Shown here one piece after another: positions 1 to 6,509 of a stretch of 6,509 nt of DNA. The notes under the pieces were generated by a model. The model was not told where the DNA came from. It ran no database searches and worked only from the letters and a program-made list of their open reading frames with translations. Numbering within the stretch: position 1 is the stretch's first letter; each line of letters starts with the position of its first letter. Origin of the DNA: Cryomorphaceae bacterium (GTDB lineage Bacteria > Bacteroidota > Bacteroidia > Flavobacteriales > Schleiferiaceae); NCBI GenBank assembly GCA_949547975.1, contig CATITW010000280.1:1-6509 (forward strand), read 5' to 3'. Position numbers and translations under genes: made by a program.

Positions 1-105
1 ACCGACAAAGCACTCAAGCTCGGCCAAGACGTTCGAACGGATATTTTAGAACGATTCGGCTTTGAGCGCGCTGTAGATATGATCAAAGACGCATGGCCGG
101 TATAA
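1..105 (+). CDS. C-terminal end of a protein, possibly a GT4-type glycosyltransferase (5' truncated)
   Basis: Frame 1 is open from the window edge to a TAA at 103-105 and gives the last 34 residues of a protein whose start lies outside the window. The tail has the pattern GQDVRTDIL-ERFGFERAVDMI. This resembles the C-terminal helix of GT-B fold, family 4 glycosyltransferases, where a G-x-x-x-R...ERFs-[WF]-ERA-like segment is common. The match is short and helical, so other families are possible. Its stop lies inside the next gene, a glycosyltransferase, with a 13-base overlap; this supports co-translation and makes a glycan-related role more likely. That the stretch is a real coding end is fairly sure; the family assignment is inference. 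Confidence 0.5.
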   Translation, partial: TDKALKLGQDVRTDILERFGFERAVDMIKDAWPV

Positions 106-1238
106 TCGCAACGTACATATTAGCTATTTCCGTTTTTGGAATCTTGGCGACCTACCTGTTCTATCCCCTATTACAGCTGATTAGAGGAGGCCGTGCAGTG
201 GTGCATTCCCCTCACAAAGAATTGCCCAAGATTTCTGTTCTTTTTGCTGCTTATAACGAAGCGTCCATACTCGAGGAAAAACTAGCATCTATCCTAAATT
301 CGGACTACCCTCACGCACAACTAGAAATCATCGTCGGAAGCGACCAAAGCACGGATGAAACGGATGCGATTGTAGAACGTTTTGGCACCCAATTTCCGTT
401 CGTTCAACTCTTTCGAACGCCCGAACGCAGTGGGAAATCGGCCATTATGAACATACTTGCCTCGAAAGCGACGGGCGATATTCTCGTTTGTACCGATGCA
501 AATATTCTGTTCCAAAAATCAACGCTCAAAGAACTCGTAGGCCCATTGTCCGAACAAAACGTCGCTGCGGTAGCGGGTGCACTTCACTACGCAGGCGCTG
601 TGACCAATTCCACTTCGAAAAGTGAATCAAACTACCTCAGTCTCGAGAACAAAATCCGTAAAGCCGAAAGCAACACCTATGGATTCTGTCTAGGTATGGA
701 AGGCGGATTATACGCCATCCGTAAAGAAGCGTGGACCCCTATTCCTCCGAATACTTTTATGGAAGACTTCTTCCAAACCATGCGCATTGCTCTAAGCGGC
801 AAACGCATAGTATTCAACGAAAGAGCCATCGGACTAGAAGACGTAAGCACTTCCATACAAGAGGAATACAAACGTAAAATCCGAATATCTATCGGAAACT
901 TTCAAAACCTCAAGCGCTTTCGAAAAGTGCTGCGCACTCCTTGGAAGCCTTTAGGTTTTGCCTTTCTATTCCATAAAGTCTTAAGATGGCTCACCCCTGT
1001 ACTTGCTATCGTAGCGTGTATTGCGAGTCTATGGACGCCCTACTGGCCGATCACTTGCAGCGTCTTTATCCTCCTCCCGATCACACAGTTCTTGTGGATC
1101 AAAGTATTTCCTCCAAATGCTTTAGCGTACTTTTGCATGATGAACCTCGGGTTACTGGTAGGGTTAATTAAATATTCAAAAGGTGTTAGATCTAGTGTCT
1201 GGCAACCGACCAAGAGAAAACAATATGAGTCTAAATAG
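93..1238 (+). CDS. Membrane-anchored family 2 glycosyltransferase
   Basis: This 381-residue protein is a processive-type GT2 enzyme, expected to transfer a sugar from a nucleotide-sugar at the cytoplasmic face of the inner membrane. An N-terminal membrane segment (about 4-30) is followed by a GT-A domain. Visible motifs are AAYNE (52-56), GSDQSTDET (82-90, nucleotide binding), GKSAIMN (114-120), TDAN (134-137, the DxD equivalent), the acceptor-site ED in FMEDFF (224-225), and RKIRISIGNFQNL (261-273), which sits where related enzymes carry a [QR]xxRW-like motif. About three hydrophobic segments follow (roughly 288-310, 317-337, 342-360), then a basic tail. The length is normal for single-domain membrane GT2 proteins. 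The ATG at 93 is the only sensible start, because the next in-frame Met is at residue 119, beyond key motifs. It overlaps the preceding gene by 13 bases and ribB by 14. Sugar and acceptor cannot be read from the sequence; polysaccharide or glycolipid synthesis is likely. Confidence 0.93.
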   Translation: MAGIIATYILAISVFGILATYLFYPLLQLIRGGRAVVHSPHKELPKISVLFAAYNEASILEEKLASILNSDYPHAQLEIIVGSDQSTDETDAIVERFGTQFPFVQLFRTPERSGKSAIMNILASKATGDILVCTDANILFQKSTLKELVGPLSEQNVAAVAGALHYAGAVTNSTSKSESNYLSLENKIRKAESNTYGFCLGMEGGLYAIRKEAWTPIPPNTFMEDFFQTMRIALSGKRIVFNERAIGLEDVSTSIQEEYKRKIRISIGNFQNLKRFRKVLRTPWKPLGFAFLFHKVLRWLTPVLAIVACIASLWTPYWPITCSVFILLPITQFLWIKVFPPNALAYFCMMNLGLLVGLIKYSKGVRSSVWQPTKRKQYESK

Positions 1239-2334
1239 AATCGAAGAAGCATTAGAAGATATCGCAGCGGGAAAAGTAGTGATCGTTGTTGACGACGAGG
1301 ACCGCGAGAACGAAGGCGATTTTGTTGCTGCTGCCGAATGTGTTTCTCCTGAGATGATAAATTTCATGGCGACAGAAGGACGTGGACTTATCTGTACACC
1401 CATCTTACCGCAACGCGCCACTGAGCTCGAGTTACCTCCTATGGTATCCGATAATACGGATCCAAACAAAACCGCTTTCACCGTGAGTATAGACCGTTTA
1501 GGCGAAGGATGTACCACGGGTATTTCCGCGTACGATCGATTCATGACGGTCAAGGCACTTGTCGATCCTGCTATACAGCCCGCTGATCTCGCACGCCCTG
1601 GTCACATCTTCCCACTTATCGCAAAAGAAGGCGGGGTTTTACGCCGTGTAGGACATACCGAAGCCGCTGTAGATCTTGCTCGCCTAGCGGGGCTTGCTCC
1701 AGCCGGTGTGATCGTTGAGATAATGAATGAAGACGGTACTATGGCGCGCTTACCGCAGCTGTTAGAGATTGCTAAAAAACACAATCTGAAGATCATTTCT
1801 ATTGAAGACCTCGTGGCGTACCGCATGGCCAAAGAGAGTTTGATAGAGCTTGAACAACGCATGGAGATTGAAACGCCATATGGTCAGTTCACTCTACATG
1901 CCTTTGAGCAAAAAACGAATCATCAGGTGCACCTCGCGCTCACCAAAGGTTCATGGAAGATTGAAGATACCGTTCCTGTGCGCATTCACAGTGCCGGTGT
2001 CGCTAATGACATCTTTCATCTGCTTACCAGCAATGACAGTTCAAAACTGCAGCGGGCGCTAAAAACCATTGCAGAACGTGGAAATGGCGCAATCATCTAC
2101 ATGAATCAAGAACCAAACGGCGCCACTCTATTGAACCGAATCAAAAACTTCAAGCAGGCGGAAACTTCAGAAGGCGTCAGCTTTAATAAAGATGCTCGAG
2201 ATTTTGGAATTGGTGCACAAATCATACACCACTTAGGCATTCGCAACATCGATCTGATCACTAACAATCCGATCAAACGCGTCGGAGTGAGCGGGTACGG
2301 ATTGGAAATAAAAACCAATTCTGAACTGCTCTAA
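1225..2334 (+). CDS. ribB: 3,4-dihydroxy-2-butanone-4-phosphate synthase with degenerate GTP cyclohydrolase II-like tail
   Basis: RibB converts ribulose 5-phosphate to 3,4-dihydroxy-2-butanone 4-phosphate plus formate, supplying the four-carbon unit of riboflavin; it is cytosolic. The 369-residue protein carries a complete synthase domain (about 1-200) with DDEDRENEGDF (23-33, acidic Mg-binding loop), RPGHIFPL (124-131), GHTEAAVDLARLAG (143-156) and EIMNEDGTMAR (165-175). H144 and E165 correspond in spacing to the E. coli catalytic His153 and Glu174. Residues about 205-369 align with GTP cyclohydrolase II (QEPNGATLLNRI at 295-306, DARDFGIGAQI at 323-333, LITNNPIKR at 344-352), but the three zinc-binding cysteines are replaced, so GCHII activity is unlikely. 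This matches the RibBX-type architecture rather than active bifunctional RibBA. I chose the ATG at 1225 because the GTG at 1183 adds 14 residues absent from the family and deepens the overlap with the glycosyltransferase. A purine-rich stretch (1212-1220) precedes the ATG. The stop overlaps the next start by one base (TAATG). Confidence 0.95.
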   Translation: MSLNRIEEALEDIAAGKVVIVVDDEDRENEGDFVAAAECVSPEMINFMATEGRGLICTPILPQRATELELPPMVSDNTDPNKTAFTVSIDRLGEGCTTGISAYDRFMTVKALVDPAIQPADLARPGHIFPLIAKEGGVLRRVGHTEAAVDLARLAGLAPAGVIVEIMNEDGTMARLPQLLEIAKKHNLKIISIEDLVAYRMAKESLIELEQRMEIETPYGQFTLHAFEQKTNHQVHLALTKGSWKIEDTVPVRIHSAGVANDIFHLLTSNDSSKLQRALKTIAERGNGAIIYMNQEPNGATLLNRIKNFKQAETSEGVSFNKDARDFGIGAQIIHHLGIRNIDLITNNPIKRVGVSGYGLEIKTNSELL

Positions 2335-3176
2335 TGTCTAACAATGCCGTACATATGTGCATGCGATTTTATCGCAACCAGAGCGGAATCCCTCCGCTTT
2401 GGCGCATGCTCCTATTAACTGGCATCTCGGGCGCTTTAGAAACACTGCCCATCCTTTTGGCCCTGCCCCTTATTCGCAGCATTTACCTCGACCTCCCGGC
2501 AGTAAACCTGCAAGGCTTTACACTGAGCTTCACTATATACACAATCGCGCTTGTAGGGCTTCTCATTCTCCGCTTCGCAGTAGGTTCTTGGAGCCAATTT
2601 CAAAATGCAAAAGCGCGCATCACATTACTCGATCGGATCAATACCATTCCCAAAGGAACCATCGACAAACCCGAGCGGATCGCCTTAAACCAGTGCGTTC
2701 AAAGCATCAACTTTCTACTGAACGGCTGGGCACAATTCATTCCAGGACTCTTCTTCGCGGGGTTGGGCGTATGCTTCGCCCCCACTTTTGGAGCAGTCAC
2801 CCTAGCCATTCTTGCACCGTGGATACTCGTAATACGCAGGATCAAATCTATCCAGGATCAAAAGCATAGTTTGGTACCTAAACTAGAGTCTGAATTAGAC
2901 AAAAGCGATCGCAAACTCTGGCGCATCCGAAGAATCAGCGCCTCGCTGTGGGACAGTATTAATAAAAACTTAAGAGAGTTCGTAGTAATCTCAACACTTA
3001 TTGTGTCTTTGTTTATCAATCATACGCTTTTCACTTCGAGCACCACAGTATCCATAATCGTAATTATCCTGTATTTACGCGGTTTACAGCAAGTTTACAC
3101 AGGATATATCATGAGTCAACAAATCGTTGCACTCAAAGAATCTTTATCACTCAAGCATACCGTTTTGTTAAAATAA
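2334..3176 (+). CDS. Polytopic membrane protein resembling an ABC-exporter transmembrane domain without an ATPase domain
   Basis: This 280-residue protein has about six hydrophobic segments (roughly 24-50, 64-85, 126-148, 150-168, 214-230, 236-252). The order resembles the transmembrane half of type-1 ABC exporters of the PglK/MsbA kind: an N-terminal segment of the form GALETLPILLALPLI (33-47), a cytoplasmic loop after the second helix (86-125), a charged loop between helices four and five (168-213), and a short C-terminal extension reading QQIVALKES (262-270). No Walker A, ABC signature (LSGGQ) or Walker B motif is present, and the 47 bases before the next gene leave no room for an ATPase domain. 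The two loops are also shorter than usual for the family. The start at 2334 shares its A with the ribB stop, so coupling is likely; in-frame ATGs at 2355 and 2361 are alternatives. Its place after glycosyltransferase genes hints at lipid-linked glycan flipping, but that is inference, as is the family call itself. A degenerate remnant or a non-ABC membrane protein is possible. Confidence 0.7.
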   Translation: MSNNAVHMCMRFYRNQSGIPPLWRMLLLTGISGALETLPILLALPLIRSIYLDLPAVNLQGFTLSFTIYTIALVGLLILRFAVGSWSQFQNAKARITLLDRINTIPKGTIDKPERIALNQCVQSINFLLNGWAQFIPGLFFAGLGVCFAPTFGAVTLAILAPWILVIRRIKSIQDQKHSLVPKLESELDKSDRKLWRIRRISASLWDSINKNLREFVVISTLIVSLFINHTLFTSSTTVSIIVIILYLRGLQQVYTGYIMSQQIVALKESLSLKHTVLLK

Positions 3177-3189
3177 ACGGTCTTTTTTT
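3159..3189 (+). terminator. Intrinsic terminator overlapping the end of the membrane-protein gene
   Basis: A perfect 7-bp stem, ACCGTTT (3159-3165) with AAACGGT (3175-3181), encloses a 9-base loop and is followed by a tract of seven T (3183-3189). The left arm and loop encode the last residues of the membrane protein and its TAA lies at the loop/right-arm boundary (3174-3176). It closes the glycosyltransferase-ribB transcription unit. Confidence 0.82.
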
Positions 3190-3192
3190 CGC

Positions 3193-3200
3193 TAATTTTG
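3193..3200 (+). promoter_or_regulatory. Candidate Bacteroidota -7 element for the lipoprotein operon
   Basis: TAATTTTG matches the Bacteroidota sigma-ABfr -7 consensus TAnnTTTG exactly and lies 23 bases before the lipoprotein ATG, so the 5' leader would be very short. The partner -33 element (TTTG, about 19-21 bases upstream) is poor: the nearest TTTG is at 3164-3167, with a spacing of 25, inside the terminator hairpin. The leader has an A-run (3210-3217) and no Shine-Dalgarno motif, as is usual in this phylum. The call rests on position right after a terminator plus the -7 match; no start site is known. Confidence 0.5.
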
Positions 3201-3223
3201 TGCAACTAATAAAAAAAGCTACC

Positions 3224-5278
3224 ATGAAAAGACCCCTTTTTGTGTTTGCTTTGAGTTCAGTACTCTTCAGTTGCCAGCCAGACACGGTCGGCGTTGATGA
3301 CATTGACATCATTGCAAATCCCCTAATCGCAGTCCCGATCGGTGAGATCAACCTCACGATGGACAACCTCTTAACCCCTGACGACAGCCTCATTTATGAC
3401 GACAACACCACCTATAAATTGGTGGTGGCACAGGATAGTGTATTTGGCATCAGTGTAAACGATCTGATCACCCTACCCGCACAATCTCCATCTACGAGCA
3501 GCATTTCTATGGGAACCATAGGAGTGGATAACGTTTCACTATCGAACGGGATCACTCTTGGAACTGTAGCGAATAGTGCTAACCTTACCTCTATTTCCGC
3601 CGCACACAACATGAATGCGCCTTTCCCTGCTATCGCAGAAACGAACTTAGGTGTGTTTGGAGGCGGAGGTTTCGGTTCTTTTACTTCGGCAAGTTTTTCT
3701 GCCGGTTCATTGGACCTGAGTCTAACCAACAATTGGCCAGTACCTGTTACGTTAAATGTGGATTTGGTAGATAAGACCAACAGTAATGCGACCATCCTTT
3801 CGTACGTCCTTCCAAATGTACCTGCTGGAGGAACCGTTACCGCGGCTGGAGACTTGACGGGTAAATCGCTACCAAATAACATTGGTTTCAGCATCACCTC
3901 ATTAACCTCGGGATCGAGCACATCTGCCTTGATCGATACTACGGATGCTTTGGATTTATTGATCTCCTCTCAAAATCTGCAGGTGTACAGCGCTGTAACT
4001 CAGATTGCAACGCAAGATATCTCCTCGGATACACAATACGTGGACTTAAGCACAGGCGGTTCGGAAGAACTTCGTGAGCTTCGATTCCAAACGGCTAGTT
4101 TTGACTTTGAATTCACTTCATCTCTTGCAGAAGATATGGAGCTGACTCTTGGCTTTCCCGGTTCTGATAAAAACGGCGTAGAGGTCGATACCGTCATCAC
4201 GATTGCCAGCGGTCAGACTACTACGGGTAGCATTAACTTGAACAACACGATTTTAGATTTAACCACCGACCCTTCACAGGCGCACAGCAAACTACCCGTG
4301 GCTGTTACTGCTAAAATGATCGGTTCAGGGAACTTGGTTACTGTAGACAGTTCAGATGCGCTTTCTATGGAATTCGAAATGACGAATCTACAGTTTGGGC
4401 ACATCAAAGGGTATTTTGGTACACAACAGATCGTTATTGATCCGGGAAATGTTCCTTTAGCGATCGACTTCCTAGAAAATTTCGAAGGGGCTATTTCCTT
4501 CAGTGACCCATCGATCAGTATGGACATCACGAACTCTATTGGTTTACCAATCGAACTTGCACTCGATTATTCTTCATTCGGCGACGGTACAACTTTCCCA
4601 CTGAATGGTCCTAACTACGTACTGCCTTATCCGACAGTTCTAGGAAACACGGAAACGGGTACACTCGTGTTTGACAATACCAATTCTCAAATTGTTGACG
4701 TGTTTACCCTACCAAAGGACAGCATCAGCTATGGTGGTAACGTAAACGTCAATCACGACACTGCGACGTTCGGCACACAGAACTTTGTGACCAACACCAG
4801 TGCGATCAGCGGTAACCTGTTGATGGAACTCCCGTTCTCCATCACAGCGTCGGGGCTGACCTTTGGAGACACGCTCGCTCAAGAACTTGACCTATCGTCT
4901 TCCATTCCAGATTCAGTTGCCATTGAAGAAGTCACACTTCACCTTTTGAACACTACCACCCTACCCTTGAATGCGACTATAGAATTAAAATTCTACGACG
5001 AAAACTGGGTATTGGTGCACAGCGAAACCGTGTCATTACTCGAAAGTGGTATTCCAAACAGCAACGGTATCGTTACTTCTGCAAACGCAGTTAGCACAGA
5101 TCTAGCACTCGAAGGTGCGGCTCTTGAAGCAGTATTGTCTAGCAGCGCTATCATTGCAGAAGCTTCTATGGAAACTTACGACGGTGGTACAACTCCTGTG
5201 AAATTACGTACCGATGCGACCATAGGAATTTCCTTAGGGATTGACATCAAGGTAGGTGCTAACATTGATATACTATAA
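3224..5278 (+). CDS. Large secreted lipoprotein with internal beta-rich repeats, function unknown
   Basis: This 684-residue protein begins with a lipoprotein signal peptide: basic start, hydrophobic core FVFALSSVLF (6-15), and a lipobox LFSC with the acylated Cys at 17. After Cys the sequence is acidic (CQPDTVGVDDID), which suits the surface-export type signals of Bacteroidota lipoproteins, although no exact match is claimed. The rest is rich in Ser, Thr, Asn, Asp and Gly with alternating hydrophobic residues, predicting mostly beta structure and no further membrane helix. A strand motif recurs near residues 163, 293, 431 and 570, about every 130-140 residues, suggesting about four tandem domains. 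I chose the ATG at 3224 over an in-frame GTG at 3200 because it gives a canonical signal peptide and the GTG lies in the promoter element. It is the first gene of a new unit after a terminator and lies five bases before a predicted outer-membrane barrel gene. I do not recognise a named family; a barrel-partner, adhesin-like or envelope scaffold role is inference. Confidence 0.85.
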   Translation: MKRPLFVFALSSVLFSCQPDTVGVDDIDIIANPLIAVPIGEINLTMDNLLTPDDSLIYDDNTTYKLVVAQDSVFGISVNDLITLPAQSPSTSSISMGTIGVDNVSLSNGITLGTVANSANLTSISAAHNMNAPFPAIAETNLGVFGGGGFGSFTSASFSAGSLDLSLTNNWPVPVTLNVDLVDKTNSNATILSYVLPNVPAGGTVTAAGDLTGKSLPNNIGFSITSLTSGSSTSALIDTTDALDLLISSQNLQVYSAVTQIATQDISSDTQYVDLSTGGSEELRELRFQTASFDFEFTSSLAEDMELTLGFPGSDKNGVEVDTVITIASGQTTTGSINLNNTILDLTTDPSQAHSKLPVAVTAKMIGSGNLVTVDSSDALSMEFEMTNLQFGHIKGYFGTQQIVIDPGNVPLAIDFLENFEGAISFSDPSISMDITNSIGLPIELALDYSSFGDGTTFPLNGPNYVLPYPTVLGNTETGTLVFDNTNSQIVDVFTLPKDSISYGGNVNVNHDTATFGTQNFVTNTSAISGNLLMELPFSITASGLTFGDTLAQELDLSSSIPDSVAIEEVTLHLLNTTTLPLNATIELKFYDENWVLVHSETVSLLESGIPNSNGIVTSANAVSTDLALEGAALEAVLSSSAIIAEASMETYDGGTTPVKLRTDATIGISLGIDIKVGANIDIL
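3710..4993 (+). repeat. Four diverged copies of a ~135-residue protein repeat within the lipoprotein gene
   Basis: The clearest repeated element is a strand-turn-strand motif of the form hydrophobic-x-hydrophobic-x-hydrophobic-x-N-x-x-x-[LV]-P-[VIL]-x-hydrophobic. Copies occur at residues 163-183 (LDLSLTNNWPVPVTLNVDL), 293-313 (FDFEFTSSLAEDMELTLGF), 431-451 (ISMDITNSIGLPIELALDY) and 570-590 (VTLHLLNTTTLPLNATIEL). Their starts at bases 3710, 4100, 4514 and 4931 are 390, 414 and 417 apart. A second motif pairs residues 238-254 (DTTDALDLLISSQNLQV) with 375-391 (DSSDALSMEFEMTNLQF), 137 residues apart. The copies are diverged at DNA level, so this is protein-domain duplication, not a recent DNA repeat. 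The N-x-x-x-P pattern is reminiscent of LEA14-type beta domains, but that is only a resemblance. Confidence 0.6.
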
Positions 5279-5283
5279 CCGTC

Positions 5284-6509
5284 ATGAGAAAACTAACTTT
5301 ACTTGCGGCGATTCTTAGTACTACGTTACTATCCGCACAGGACTTCACCACATTTGGATTGTCAAGCAATCCTCAGAACATCGTTCAAAACCCGGGCGCA
5401 GATCCTATGACAAGATTCCAGTTGCGCTATGCAGGAGTTGAATCTACATGGGGTGCTACGCATACTGCCGGTGAACTGTTCGCTACGAATGATCTATTAG
5501 GCAATATTATAGGCGCTGGTAAAAACAGCATCGGAATGCAAGGAAATGCAAATGTCAACTTGCCTCACCTAGGATTTAAATTGGGTAAGAACTATTTCTT
5601 TGCCGGATTAAATCTAAAAGCCGATGTTGGCGTGGAGTTCGACACCGATCTATTGAGCTTTGTTAAATACGGGATGGCCGATGAAAATGGAGATTTCGAC
5701 GGAAATTACTCCGGAGATTTTTCTGACACCCGCGTACGTTTAGCACTGTCATCCAATAGTTATTTTGGATACCAGCGCACCTTCTTGGAAGAGAAACTAC
5801 GCGTAGGTTTGAGCCTCACAAGCAGCAACTATATCGCTGGAATGAATCTTGAAACATCAAACTTCAACCTTTCTAGTTCTACTTCTAACACAGTTGGCAA
5901 TACACTTGCTTTCGGTTACGATATAGACATGGCGACCACCAACCTGTTCGCTGGAGCGAGTCTTGATAGCCTCTCAGATCTAAATGCAGACAACCTCACT
6001 ATTCTTGACAGAGCAGCAGACGATCCACAAGGAGCCTTGTCTACTGGCATTACGCTGAATACTTTCGGATTTGGGATTACCTACCGTCCATTATCGTTTT
6101 TGGAGACGTCTCTAAGTATGACTGGTTTAGGCGGTAATACGACCTCGTTCGACGCACAAACTTCTAAGGTATGGAGCGGTTCTACCACGGTTGAAGGTTT
6201 TGAGTACAGCAGTGCTCCTGGAGATAGCATTTCAGTTAAAATTGGTAACGCGCTAGATCAATACCAAGAAGATCTTACTTCTGGTTTTTCTACTGAGCTG
6301 ACTGACGGCAACTACGAGCAACAGTTCACTGTGGCCCAGGATCTAAACGCGACAGTGAACCTATTTTTCACGAAGCGTTCATACGTGGGTGTTCATTACG
6401 CAACACGCACAAATTCGTTCAATGACTACAGCTATTTAGGATTCAATTCTCTAGTGTTCCTTGGACGTAATTTACAGCTCAAAGGTGGTTACTATCTAGC
6501 GCTAGACGA
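5284..6509 (+). CDS. Predicted outer-membrane beta-barrel protein, DUF5723-like (3' truncated)
   Basis: The frame is open from the ATG at 5284 to the window edge (408 residues visible), so the gene continues outside. A cleavable Sec signal peptide is clear: basic start, hydrophobic core, and a likely cut after A18 in LLSAQD. The mature part has no hydrophobic helices but many alternating, aromatic- and Gly-rich segments typical of outer-membrane strands, for example NYFFAGLNLKADVGVEF (103-119), KLRVGLSLTSSNYIAGMNL (171-189), NTFGFGITYRP (259-269) and KRSYVGVHYATRTNSF (364-379). The early NPGAD (36-40), the SLSMTGLG segment (276-283) and VEGFEY (303-308) resemble the Bacteroidota DUF5723 family, which is often annotated as a hypothetical outer-membrane or porin-like protein. 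The start lies five bases after the lipoprotein stop, with no Shine-Dalgarno motif, implying translation coupled to it. Substrate and role are unknown. Family membership is from memory of the pattern and not searched. Confidence 0.78.
   Translation, partial: MRKLTLLAAILSTTLLSAQDFTTFGLSSNPQNIVQNPGADPMTRFQLRYAGVESTWGATHTAGELFATNDLLGNIIGAGKNSIGMQGNANVNLPHLGFKLGKNYFFAGLNLKADVGVEFDTDLLSFVKYGMADENGDFDGNYSGDFSDTRVRLALSSNSYFGYQRTFLEEKLRVGLSLTSSNYIAGMNLETSNFNLSSSTSNTVGNTLAFGYDIDMATTNLFAGASLDSLSDLNADNLTILDRAADDPQGALSTGITLNTFGFGITYRPLSFLETSLSMTGLGGNTTSFDAQTSKVWSGSTTVEGFEYSSAPGDSISVKIGNALDQYQEDLTSGFSTELTDGNYEQQFTVAQDLNATVNLFFTKRSYVGVHYATRTNSFNDYSYLGFNSLVFLGRNLQLKGGYYLALD

Noticed and set aside
101..106. 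TATAAT hexamer near the start of the glycosyltransferase
   Set aside because: It matches the E. coli -10 box, but it lies inside the coding overlap, downstream of the start codon it would have to serve, and Bacteroidota use a different -7 consensus.
611..624. Small hairpin CACTT-CGAA-AAGTG inside the glycosyltransferase gene
   Set aside because: Only a five-base stem, mid-gene, without a T-tract; below what is expected to be meaningful.
1837..2334. Calling the gene a bifunctional RibBA with active GTP cyclohydrolase II
   Set aside because: The zinc-binding cysteines are absent, so only the RibB activity can be supported.
2357..2869. 170-codon open frame in another + frame inside the membrane-protein gene
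   Set aside because: Its product is rich in His, Arg, Ser and Pro with no recognisable domain, and it lies wholly within a gene with convincing membrane topology and a coupled start. It reads as an out-of-frame shadow.
3406..3427. Inverted repeat CACCACC / GGTGGTG with 8-base loop, about 180 bases into the lipoprotein gene
   Set aside because: A 7-bp stem is present, but it has no T-tract and is explained by the codons of the sequence NTTYKLVV. It could be a weak mRNA hairpin; nothing supports a regulatory role.
3412..3921. 169-codon antisense open frame within the lipoprotein gene
   Set aside because: It mirrors the codon pattern of the sense gene, has no promoter or start context, and gives no recognisable motif. 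Shorter antisense frames at 1176-1553 and 4213-4530 are rejected for the same reason.
4980..4995. 16-base perfect palindrome TAGAATTAAAATTCTA pattern within the lipoprotein gene
   Set aside because: It looks like an operator-type palindrome, but it is mid-gene, AT-rich and encodes part of the repeated strand motif (IELKFY). Chance is likely.

Overview
The window looks like a chromosomal segment of a Bacteroidota bacterium, most likely a Flavobacteriales relative. The sequence evidence is: near-absence of Shine-Dalgarno motifs with A-rich leaders before starts; a TAnnTTTG-type -7 element (3193-3200) before the lipoprotein gene; a RibB with a degenerate GTP-cyclohydrolase-II tail; and a lipoprotein followed by an outer-membrane protein resembling the Bacteroidota DUF5723 family. 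The taxonomic call is inference; no rRNA or marker search was possible.

Layout, left half (1-3190): four genes run rightward with every junction overlapping. They are the tail of a protein that may be a GT4-type glycosyltransferase (ends 105), a membrane-anchored family 2 glycosyltransferase (93-1238), ribB (1225-2334), and a polytopic membrane protein resembling an ABC-exporter transmembrane domain without its ATPase (2334-3176). The overlaps are 13, 14 and 1 bases, so this is almost certainly one co-transcribed, translationally coupled unit. It ends at a strong intrinsic terminator whose hairpin includes the last codons and stop of the fourth gene. Surface-polysaccharide assembly is the plausible theme for three genes; ribB is a riboflavin housekeeping gene caught in the middle.

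Layout, right half (3191-6509): a new transcription unit begins directly after the terminator. It encodes a 684-residue secreted lipoprotein with about four regularly spaced, beta-rich internal repeats, and, five bases downstream, a signal-peptide-bearing predicted outer-membrane beta-barrel cut off by the window end. Their pairing suggests that the two products work together at the outer membrane, with unknown function.

There is no mobile element, CRISPR array, tRNA or rRNA in the window, and no gene-free stretch over 300 bases. Nothing proves a new system. The best candidates for something undescribed are the repeat lipoprotein/barrel pair and the ATPase-less ABC-like membrane protein coupled to ribB.
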